From NCBI GenBank assembly GCA_003021505.1, contig PXPT01000094.1, forward strand, positions 1 to 47,046: a stretch of 47,046 nt of DNA. The letters are read 5' to 3'. The position numbers and the translations under genes are program-made. Position 1 is the stretch's first letter, and every line of letters starts with the position of its first letter. The DNA comes from Cyanobacteria bacterium QS_4_48_99 (GTDB lineage: Bacteria; Cyanobacteriota; Cyanobacteriia; Cyanobacteriales; Rubidibacteraceae). Positions 39,868 to 47,046 of this stretch are shown in pieces. Below the pieces are notes generated by a model that searched no databases, was not told the origin of the DNA, and was given only the letters and a program-made list of their open reading frames with translations.

Positions 39868-41295
39868 TTAACCTTGATCTTTTCCTTGCGAGGAAGGCGC
39901 TTCCATTTGCGAAGCTTGTTCAGCCGACATCCCCTCTCCTTGAGAGCCAAAATACCAGAGTGCCGCTGCCGCCTCTGCACGAGTAACGGGTTTATCGGGC
40001 TGAAATAGCCTCGTGTAAGCAAACACCCGACGGATATTTGCCTGTTTGCCAGCAGAGAAATCTGCCAACACTGCCCGCAATGCTTCTGGTTTAATTTGGG
40101 CGGTATCTTGGAATCCCCAAGTTTCATTTACCGCCTTAACTGATGCTTCAGGTAAGCTTTGACGAGTATCTAGCGGCACTTTCCAGGCAATCAAATCTTT
40201 TCGTGTCAAAGGCGCGTTAGGGCGAAATAAAACGGCTGTTTCGTCACCACTCAGCCGCGAGGGAATTAATCCCGCCTCAGCCAATCCCTGAATTGCGGCG
40301 AAACCGGGATCATTTTTCGATACATCCTGGAAAGCCGGTTGAGATGCTTCTGAAACCGGACGAACTCGCTTTCCCGGCTGATTGGCATAAATTTGATTGT
40401 TTGCTGCCACCAGCCAACGAGCAAATTCACGGCGCGTTATAGTTTCATACGGTGCAAACTTATTTTCACTGGCTGCTGATTTATTCTGGTTATCACTGGT
40501 TGCATTAAAAACTCCTAGAGCTGCCAAATCTTGAATGTATTTACGCCGTTGTTCTGGAACTTGCTCAAGATCGGAGAATTTTGCTGTACTTGTCGAAGTA
40601 GTAGCCGTTGGCCTTGTTTGGTTAGGTTCTTTCTTCTCGGCTTCCTGGTTAGGTTTACTTGTGTTGGGTGAAGCGATAGGTGTTTGCTGAGACTCCCCAG
40701 ACAGAAGAAGCTCCTTGAGCTCCTGTGAAGCGATGGGTGTCTGATTAGACTCCTGAGATTTCTTAGTTTCGGAGCGAGCGAAATTGGGGTTGCGCTGATA
40801 TTGAAGAGCAAATTCTGTCGCTTTGCCTGCATTTCCACTTGAGCTTGAGGTGGGAGATAAGGACTTTGACGAGGAAAAAGATACTTTTACTTGCAACTCA
40901 CCCCGACGCGCAACTAAGGCATTATCCCCATTTTCCTTCGCTTGCGACGAGGGTGCCACCATTTTCCAGTTATGGGACTGAAATGCCTGCTGATAAAAGC
41001 TTGCGATCGCCTCATCACGATCACGAGATTTCCAACGCGCCTGCCCCGGTTGTGCCTCTACTAGTTGCGCTTTGGGATACAGTGGAATCTCTTGCGGGAA
41101 ATTATCGGGGAGTTGTGCCTGCTTCTGGTTAGACGGTTTTTCTGGAGAAGACTTAGAACTAGCTGGGTTCTCTTGCAGTTTCGGATCTGCCGCAAACCAG
41201 CTCTCCAGTGCTTGACCGTTGCTACAAGCGCTCAAAAAACCTAGCAGGGAGGCTAATAGAGTAGAACGAATCGCAGAATGTCTGTGAGGCAACAC
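39868..41295 (-). CDS. SLH-domain lipoprotein
   Basis: 475 residues with a lipoprotein signal: lipobox LSAC with Cys24. A Ser/Pro/Gln-rich segment follows, then a compact domain with QEIPLYPKAQLVEA and ARWKSRDRDEAIASFYQQAFQSHNWKM. Next comes a long Ser/Thr/Pro/Glu linker (about 145-240) and S-layer homology-type repeats (YIQDLAALGVF, ITRREFARWLVAANNQIYA, FAAIQGLAEAGLIPS, LTRKDLIAWKV, VTRAEAAAALWYFG). In cyanobacteria such SLH lipoproteins anchor to cell-wall polymers. The start is GTG at 41295. It is preceded by the GTGAGAG repeat. Confidence 0.9.
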   Translation of the reverse strand: MLPHRHSAIRSTLLASLLGFLSACSNGQALESWFAADPKLQENPASSKSSPEKPSNQKQAQLPDNFPQEIPLYPKAQLVEAQPGQARWKSRDRDEAIASFYQQAFQSHNWKMVAPSSQAKENGDNALVARRGELQVKVSFSSSKSLSPTSSSSGNAGKATEFALQYQRNPNFARSETKKSQESNQTPIASQELKELLLSGESQQTPIASPNTSKPNQEAEKKEPNQTRPTATTSTSTAKFSDLEQVPEQRRKYIQDLAALGVFNATSDNQNKSAASENKFAPYETITRREFARWLVAANNQIYANQPGKRVRPVSEASQPAFQDVSKNDPGFAAIQGLAEAGLIPSRLSGDETAVLFRPNAPLTRKDLIAWKVPLDTRQSLPEASVKAVNETWGFQDTAQIKPEALRAVLADFSAGKQANIRRVFAYTRLFQPDKPVTRAEAAAALWYFGSQGEGMSAEQASQMEAPSSQGKDQG

Positions 41296-41379
41296 AGTTA
41301 TATAACTTGCAGTGAATCATCTCCGGTATTCCCAGGTTAGCGCACGCTTGGTCGCTTCGCTCCATTTAATGAAGAAGGT

Positions 41380-41530
41380 GAGGGCGTGAGAGCGTGAAAG
41401 TGGGGCAAGTGAGGCGTGAGCACGTGAGAGCGTGAGGAGGTTAAATTTTAGAAGTGAAAATAAATTCTTTATTTAACAAGTTCACCTTTTTCCTCACTCC
41501 TCACCCCTCTCTCCTCACTCAAGTTTTAGT
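41380..41530. repeat. GTGAGAGCGTGA-type repeat with complementary arm
   Basis: Purine-rich GTGAGGGCGTGAGAGCGTGA units, then an AT-rich spacer, then TCACCTTTTTCCTCACTCCTCACC. It has the same build as 31998-32129, including an AAATTTT-like spacer, so the two are copies of one repeat family. Confidence 0.65.
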
Positions 41531-41546
41531 TTTTAACTTTTAACTT

Positions 41547-42473
41547 TTAATTATTTCGATCGCCTCCCCCTTTCTGCTGTTTAGCGGGTTGCGTGACAAA
41601 CTCAGCATGGTTACTGGGGACAATTTTGGAACCGTGTCTGCGGGCATAAACCAGGGTAAGTTCCGCTCCAAGAAAGAGAATCTGCGCCGAATAGTAAACC
41701 CACGCCAGCAGAACAACGAGAGAAGCTGCTGCCCCATACGTAGAACTAAAACTTCCTCTGCCTAGGTAAAATCCCAGCAGAAATTTACCAATCGCAAATA
41801 GCAAGGAAGTGATAATTGCGCCAATCCAGACATTACTCCAGGCAATTTTGACATCTGGCAAGAACTTGTACATCAGCGCAAACAGCAGCGTAACGATTCC
41901 GAAGGAGAGAACAAAGTTAAAAATTTGCCAGAGAAAGTTCAAATCAGGGAGTAAGCTACTCTGGTAATTACTCAATGCTAATAAGGTGGCACTCAAAATC
42001 AGAGATACTACCAGTAAAAAGCCAATTCCTAGCACCAGTGAGAAGGACAAAATGCGCTTGAGTACCAGGCCGATAATGCCTTTCATGCTCCGCCCTGGCT
42101 TGGGCTGGACATTCCAAACGGTATTGAGGGAATCTTGAAGTTGAGTAAATACGCCAGAAGCACCAAACAAAAGAACTATGATACTAATAATTGAGGCAAT
42201 ATTGCTGACATCAGGTTGATTAGCATTACTAATCGCAGTCTCAATTACTCGTGCGCTATCACTACCGACTAATCCTTTGATTTGCTCGACAATCTCACCC
42301 TTGGCTGCCTCTTGTCCAAAAATTGTCCCTGCAGTCGCCACTGCGATAATAAGTAAGGGAGCCAGAGAAAAAACTGTGTAGTATGCCAATGCCGCTGCCA
42401 GGCGAGAGGCTTTATCCGCTTGCCATTCGGTGATAGTTTCTCGAAGTAGTCCCAAAATCGCGGTGGGGTTCAC
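41547..42473 (-). CDS. YihY/virulence factor BrkB family membrane protein
   Basis: 308 residues with five to six membrane segments (LAAALAYYTVFSLAPLLIIAV, IASIISIIVLLFGASGVF, ILSFSLVLGIGFLLVVSLIL, IFNFVLSFGIVTLLFALMY and a C-terminal pair). The family signature DKASRLAAALAYYTVFSLAPL and GRSMKGIIGLVLKR are clear. The function is unsettled; the old RNase BN assignment is abandoned and it is probably a transporter-like protein. A decayed copy follows at 42611-43516. Confidence 0.9.
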   Translation of the reverse strand: MNPTAILGLLRETITEWQADKASRLAAALAYYTVFSLAPLLIIAVATAGTIFGQEAAKGEIVEQIKGLVGSDSARVIETAISNANQPDVSNIASIISIIVLLFGASGVFTQLQDSLNTVWNVQPKPGRSMKGIIGLVLKRILSFSLVLGIGFLLVVSLILSATLLALSNYQSSLLPDLNFLWQIFNFVLSFGIVTLLFALMYKFLPDVKIAWSNVWIGAIITSLLFAIGKFLLGFYLGRGSFSSTYGAAASLVVLLAWVYYSAQILFLGAELTLVYARRHGSKIVPSNHAEFVTQPAKQQKGGGDRNN

Positions 42474-42610
42474 GCTTGCTGCCCTCCTAAACCACTTGCA
42501 CTAGCTACCCTTCAAGTGTAGAGTCTGGAGTGGCGATCGCTCCTGGGAAAGGAATGAGGGATGGACGAAGAATTAAGCTATGGGAATACAAAGTTTTCCT
42601 CCTTCTGCTT

Positions 42611-43516
42611 TCATCCTTCCTCCTTTCCTAGCTTAGTCAGACATACGTTGAGCATCCTTATCGGGGGTAATTTGCGCACCGCGTCTTCTGAGATCAGCCT
42701 GGGTAACTTCTGCACCAAAAAAGAGAATTTGCGCTGAATAATAAACCCATACTCAGGATAATGACAAGAGAGCCTGCTGCCCCGTACGTAGAGCCAAAAC
42801 TGCCTCTGGCAATATACACACCTAGGGCAAACTTGCCAATGGTGAATAGTAAAGAAGTTACAGCAGCGCCAACCCAGACATCTTTCCAAGCAATTTTGGC
42901 ATCGGGAATGAAGTTCTAAATCAATGCAAACAGAAACGTAATGATGACAAAGGAGACAAAAAAGTTAAGAACTCGCCAGATAATTGTTACACCAGGAACT
43001 AAACCACTCAACTGGGCACTCAAGGCGGATAGGGCACCACTCAAAACCAGAGAGACGATCAGTAGAAAGGCAATAATCCCTAGCACCGCTGTAAAGGATA
43101 AAAGGCGTTTTTTTATAAAATTGATCATGCCTCGCCCTGGCTTGGGTTCCAGTTCCCAAACTCGGTTGAGGGTATCTTGAAGTTGAGCAAAGACGTTAGA
43201 AGCACTGAAAATTAGAACGGCGAAGCTGATGAGAGAAGCGTATCTACTGGTATCAGGCTTATTAGCATTTTCAATCGCCTCTGAATTGTTTGTGCGCCTT
43301 GGGAACCGACTAGTCCCTCAATTTGCCCGACAATCTCCCCCTTGAGCAGCTTCTTGTCCAAAAACTAGCCCTACAACTGTCACCATGAGCGTTAATAGGG
43401 GAAGTATAACGGATAAAACTGTATAGAACGCCAATGCCGCTGCCAAATGAGGCGTTTTATATTTTAGCCAATAGGGCTGCTTCTTTGAGCCATCCGAAAA
43501 GCTCCTTGGGACTCAT
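42611..43516 (-). pseudogene. Decayed second copy of the YihY-family gene
   Basis: Translating the minus strand from ATG 43516 gives MSPKELFGWLKEAALLAK, an in-frame stop, then HLAAALAFYTVLSV. Frame changes follow near the EAAQGE and QTI-EAIENAN segments. The middle (INFIKKRLLSFTAVLGIIAFLLIVSL) ends at another stop after FLFALI near 42916. The remaining piece has IPDAKIAWKDVWVGAA and ARGSFGSTYGAAGSLV before more stops. The residues match the intact neighbour throughout, so this is a tandem duplicate that lost function. Confidence 0.85.
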
Positions 43517-43639
43517 TACTGCGACTCCTTAGTCCAGTTGCACCGACTTGATATTCCACCTCAGTTTCAGTGGCTCGATGATTGAACGTATCAGTCTAAA
43601 GTGAGAGATTAGTCGCCTTGCAGAGCGTCATTAGTCTGT

Positions 43640-43795
43640 AGTCGATAGCCCGTAGTGAATTGCGCTTACAGGACACAGAGGGCGAAGGGCGACACAAGGG
43701 TTCGCTTATTCCTCGAACCACACGCCCTCAATTATTTCGCCCCCGTAAGATGTCAGTTTTGACTATGGGTTACTAATGAGTAATGACTAACAAGA
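43640..43795. repeat. Interspersed repeat upstream of chlD
   Basis: Segments CCCGTAGT, GAATTGCGCTTACAGG and TTGACTATGGGTTACTAATGA parallel CCCGTAGT, GAATCGCGCTTATAAGG and TTGACTGTTGGTTACTAATGA at about 27066-27178 upstream of trpD. It occupies most of the 300-bp gap before chlD; the chlD promoter must lie here too. Confidence 0.5.
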
Positions 43796-43817
43796 TTGGA
43801 TTTGTAATAATAAAACT

Positions 43818-45923
43818 ATGTCAGTATTGACCCCCCCATCTGCAAATTCCAACTTTCCCCTCACTGCCATTGTGGGGCAAGAGTCGATTAAACTTGCCCT
43901 GCTGTTGGCAGCCATTGATCCAGGACTAGGAGGCGTGGCGATCGCAGGTCGTCGTGGAACGGCGAAATCAGTGATGGCGCGGGCAGTTCACTCCTTATTG
44001 CCGCCGATTGAAGTAGTTAAAGACTCCCTCGCTAACTGCGATCCCACTCAACTGGAAACCTGGGATGACAAAACTAAAGCCCAACACGACGCAACCGAGG
44101 ACATCCCCACAGAAGTCATTCCTGCCCCCTTTGTCCAAGTTCCCCTGGGTATCACCGAAGACAGACTCCTGGGTTCAGTGGACGTGGAAGAGTCTGTCAA
44201 ACAGGGAGAACCTGTGTTTCAACCAGGTTTGCTAGCGCAGGCGCATCGAGGCGTATTATATATCGATGACATCAATCTCCTTGACGACCAAATTGCCAAT
44301 CAACTCCTGAGTGTCTTAACCGAAGGGCGCAACCAAATTGAACGGGAAGGCATTAGCTTTCAGCATCCTTGCAAACCCCTGTTAATTGCCACGTATAATC
44401 CCGAAGAACAATCACTGCGGGAACATTTACTTGATCGCATCGCCATCACCCTCTCTGCTGATGGTGTTCTGGCAATAGACCAACGGGTGCAGGCAGTCAA
44501 CCAAGCGATTGAATACGCGAACTCGCCGCAAGCATTTATTCGCCACTACAACGAAGACCTCGATGGTCTCAAAACAGATATTGTCCTGGCACGGGAATGG
44601 CTCAAGGAAGTCAGCATTACGCCTGAGCAAATTACCTATCTCGTCGAAGAAGCATTTCGAGGCGGTGTCCAGGGACATCGAGCGGAACTATTTGCCGTCC
44701 GAGTTGCCAAAGCAGCAGCAGCGCTGGATGGGCGCGCGGATGTCATTGGTGAAGACTTGCGGCGCGCAGTGGAATTAGTGATTCTCCCTCGCTCTACTGT
44801 TGTACAGACACCACCAGAAGAACCACCTCCACCCCCCCAACAACAGCCCGAGGAACCTCAAGATGAGGACTCGGGTGAAGATGAGCAACCTCAAGACGAA
44901 CAGCAAAAAGAGGAAGAACCAGAACAAGAACAAAACCAAGAAGAGGATAGTTCCGAGGAACCAGAACAAGAACAGGACCAACAGCAAGAAGAGGATAGTT
45001 CCGAGGAACCAGAACAAGAACCACCCGGCGTTCCCGAAGAATTTGTGTTTGACAGCGAAGGGACAATGCTTGACCCTAGCCTTCTCTACTTCACTCAGAT
45101 GGCACAGCAGCAAGGAACATCTGGAAGCAGAGGTCTCATTTTTTCCGAAGAACGGGGTCGCTATGTCAAGCCCATGCTCCCCAAGGGAAAGGTGCGGCGG
45201 ATTGCTGTGGATGCTACTCTCCGGGCGGCTGCCCCACACCAAAAGGCAAGGCGTGAGCGCCAGCCTGATCGCCGTGTGATTGTGGAAAATTCCGATTTCC
45301 GGGCAAAACGGTTAGCGAGAAAGGCAGGGGCGTTGGTTACGTTTTTGGTCGATGCTTCGGGTTCGATGGCACTGAACCGGATGCAGTCAGCAAAGGGGGC
45401 AGTGCTGCGACTGTTAACGGAGGCATATGAAAATCGGGATCAGATCGCGTTGATTCCGTTTCGAGGAGAACAAGCAGAGGTACTGCTGCCGCCCACTCGT
45501 TCCATTTCCATGGCAAAGCGGCGTTTAGAAAAGTTGCCCTGTGGTGGCGGTTCTCCTCTCTCTCATGGCTTGTCTCAGGCAGTGCATGTGGGGATAAATG
45601 CCCGCATGTCGGGTGATATTGGTCAGGTGATGATTGTGGCGATTACGGACGGACGGGGCAACATTTCCTTGGCGCGTTCTTCGGGTGAAACACTCCCGGA
45701 GGGAGAAAAGTCCGATATTAAAGGAGAATTGTTGGAAATTGCCGCTCGCATCCGCGCTTTGGGCATGAAATTGCTAGTGATTGATACCGAAAGTAAGTTT
45801 ATTTCCACTGGCTTTGCCAAGGAATTAGCCCATCAGGCAGGAGGAACATACTATCACTTGCCCAAGGCAAACGATGAGGCGATCGCGGGTATGACTAAGC
45901 AGGCGATGGGTTCCATGAATTGA
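43818..45923 (+). CDS. chlD: Magnesium chelatase ATPase subunit D
   Basis: 701 residues. With ChlI and ChlH it inserts Mg2+ into protoporphyrin IX for chlorophyll. The N-terminal AAA-like domain has a modified Walker A GRRGTAKS (44-51), [10 protein letters not shown] and [12 protein letters not shown]. An acidic Pro/Glu/Gln linker at about residues 333-410 contains a local duplication of [12 protein letters not shown]. The C-terminal von Willebrand A domain has the MIDAS motif VDASGSM near residue 511. The ATG at 43818 gives [13 protein letters not shown]. An IS200/IS605-type end begins only a few bases after its stop. Confidence 0.96.
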   Translation: MSVLTPPSANSNFPLTAIVGQESIKLALLLAAIDPGLGGVAIAGRRGTAKSVMARAVHSLLPPIEVVKDSLANCDPTQLETWDDKTKAQHDATEDIPTEVIPAPFVQVPLGITEDRLLGSVDVEESVKQGEPVFQPGLLAQAHRGVLYIDDINLLDDQIANQLLSVLTEGRNQIEREGISFQHPCKPLLIATYNPEEQSLREHLLDRIAITLSADGVLAIDQRVQAVNQAIEYANSPQAFIRHYNEDLDGLKTDIVLAREWLKEVSITPEQITYLVEEAFRGGVQGHRAELFAVRVAKAAAALDGRADVIGEDLRRAVELVILPRSTVVQTPPEEPPPPPQQQPEEPQDEDSGEDEQPQDEQQKEEEPEQEQNQEEDSSEEPEQEQDQQQEEDSSEEPEQEPPGVPEEFVFDSEGTMLDPSLLYFTQMAQQQGTSGSRGLIFSEERGRYVKPMLPKGKVRRIAVDATLRAAAPHQKARRERQPDRRVIVENSDFRAKRLARKAGALVTFLVDASGSMALNRMQSAKGAVLRLLTEAYENRDQIALIPFRGEQAEVLLPPTRSISMAKRRLEKLPCGGGSPLSHGLSQAVHVGINARMSGDIGQVMIVAITDGRGNISLARSSGETLPEGEKSDIKGELLEIAARIRALGMKLLVIDTESKFISTGFAKELAHQAGGTYYHLPKANDEAIAGMTKQAMGSMN

Positions 45924-45926
45924 CAC

Positions 45927-45959
45927 TCCCACGGCTTCCACTTTGTTCAAGCCGTGGGA
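45927..45959. mobile_element. IS200/IS605 right-end hairpin
   Basis: TCCCACGGCTT (45927-45937) and AAGCCGTGGGA (45949-45959) form a perfect 11-bp stem with an 11-nt loop. The tnpB stop codon lies in it and the chlD stop is three bases before it. Subterminal hairpins at the 3' end of tnpB are the recognition structures of this transposon family and the 3' part of the guide (omega/re) RNA. Confidence 0.7.
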
Positions 45960-47046
45960 TTCTCGTTCTTGCTTGTTGACCGGGCTGACCCAGCCAACTC
46001 GCTTACCGAGTTAGGCGGAGTATCATTCACCCCACTCCCTTGAACAGACGCACCCATTACGGATGAGCCTTGTTGAAGAACAAGGGAGCATGAGAATCCT
46101 AACCAATGCCCAATATTTTGAGAGGCGTTCCAATCAGCATGGACATGATAGGAGCATCTTGGGCAGCTAAAACTGTGCTTGTTTTGTTTCCCTATTCCAC
46201 CACAACGACAGCAACTTTTGCTGGTATATGGTGGTGGGACTTTTTCGACTGGAATCCCTGCCCAAAGAGCTTTATACTCAACAAAAGACTCAAGTTGATA
46301 GTAGCTTCCAAGCGTCTCGATTATTTCCGGCATCGGACTTGTTTTTCTTCCTCTGTTTGGAGGTTTGCCTGATGCCCGACAAATCTTCTAGCCTGGTTCC
46401 ACATCCGTTTTGGGTAGCAAATTGTACAATCTGTTTGCTGACAATATGGTTGATGTGGGTGATAATACGACGCTCTTTGGATTCCAGTTTCTTAACAGTT
46501 TTACGCTTTTTAGCCGATTGAAGTTGCTGTCTAAGTTTTTGGTATCTCCGCCTGATTTGGCGAATATGTCCGAACGTCCAGAACTTCGGCAAACCAGTGG
46601 GGAGACTAGCAATTGCTAAATGTCTCTGTCCCCTATCTACACCTACCCAGCTATCCTTGGGCTGTGAGTCGGGAACTTCCATCGACACCGACAGTAAGGC
46701 AAACCAAATTCCTTTTTTGGAGCGCCACAGTTTGATGCTACCTGGTTCGGCATTACCATTTAGTAGCGCTTCCAGAATAGGAGCATGGTTGGCTTGGTGG
46801 ATAGTTAGAGGGATACGCTTTTTGCGTCCTCGAATTAGTCCGAAACTAACCGAATAAGTATTGCCTACTTTGTGTAGTGACCAATTTTGTTTGTTGGTTT
46901 CTAGCGGTAGGCGCTTAAACTTCTTAACTTTAGTAGCAGCGTTGGTATTACAAAAATGAAAGCAAAGCCCACGCTCTTTAGACGTGGGATGTAGCGTGGT
47001 TAGCTTTAGCTCAGGCGATTTAACTAGACTGTACGTAAAAGTTAAG
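45947..47046 (-). pseudogene. tnpB: IS200/IS605 TnpB, frameshifted, 5' end outside window
   Basis: From the window edge the minus strand is open without stops: NWSLHKVGNTYSVSFGLIRG, IKLWRSKKGIWFALLSV, then WVGVDRGQRHLAIAS (RuvC Asp), QKLRQQLQSAKKRKTVKKLE and TRLEDLSGIRQTS (RuvC Glu). Near 46305 the frame breaks at DAW. Reading on with one base removed continues YYQLESFVEYKALWAGIPVEKV, the zinc finger CCRCGGIGKQNKHSFSCPRC and HADWNAS (RuvC Asp). All three catalytic acids and four zinc cysteines are thus present but split by one frameshift. TnpB is an RNA-guided nuclease. No tnpA is seen. Confidence 0.85.

Overview
The window is cyanobacterial chromosome. Evidence for this is the many GCGATCGC (HIP1) octamers, a ChlD magnesium chelatase subunit, cyanobacterial families (DUF4278, Uma2, an SLH lipoprotein, an orthocaspase), purine-rich heptamer repeats between genes, and above all a scytonemin (sheath sunscreen) biosynthesis locus. 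The organism is probably a sheath-forming filamentous or colonial cyanobacterium; the sequence alone does not fix the species.

Layout. Positions 1-3.5 kb hold a decayed insertion-sequence transposase, a sulfotransferase and mutL. Positions 3.7-9.7 kb hold tRNA-Leu(CAA), an M48 peptidase, an IscA/SufA protein, a conserved unknown protein and a caspase-family protein whose catalytic His and Cys are replaced by Tyr and Ser. From 10.3 to 32.0 kb every gene lies on the plus strand. First come five paralogous, acidic, Gly/Ser/Met-rich low-complexity proteins (called G1-G5 here). Then come scyA, scyB, scyC and two exported beta-propeller proteins (ScyD/E-type and NHL/ScyF-type, both with PEP-CTERM-like tails). 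These are followed by an aromatic amino acid block (fused trpE-trpG, trpC, trpA, trpB, trpD, DAHP synthase, tyrA) and a Yellow/royal-jelly-like propeller protein. Positions 32.1-43.5 kb are mostly minus strand: argG, a frameshifted Uma2 gene, two DUF4278 proteins, a three-gene operon (winged-helix-like protein, P-loop ATPase, DUF1802-like/PD-(D/E)XK nuclease), an SLH lipoprotein, and an intact YihY gene followed by a decayed copy. The right end holds chlD and a frameshifted IS200/IS605 tnpB that runs off the window.

How the genes work together. DAHP synthase and the trp/tyr enzymes can supply tryptophan and the tyrosine precursor. ScyB, ScyA and ScyC are the known cytoplasmic steps that couple indole-3-pyruvate and p-hydroxyphenylpyruvate into the scytonemin monomer. 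The exported propellers are candidates for the periplasmic finishing steps.

The most striking unexplained feature is the G1-G5 array directly upstream. A 74-bp sequence about 490 bp upstream of G1 recurs without gaps (55 of 74 identical by my reading) about 380 bp upstream of scyA. This suggests that the glycine-rich proteins and the pigment pathway are co-regulated and may act in the same place, the extracellular sheath. The second candidate for an undescribed system is the ATPase/nuclease operon at 35.5-39.5 kb, which has the look of a defence module.
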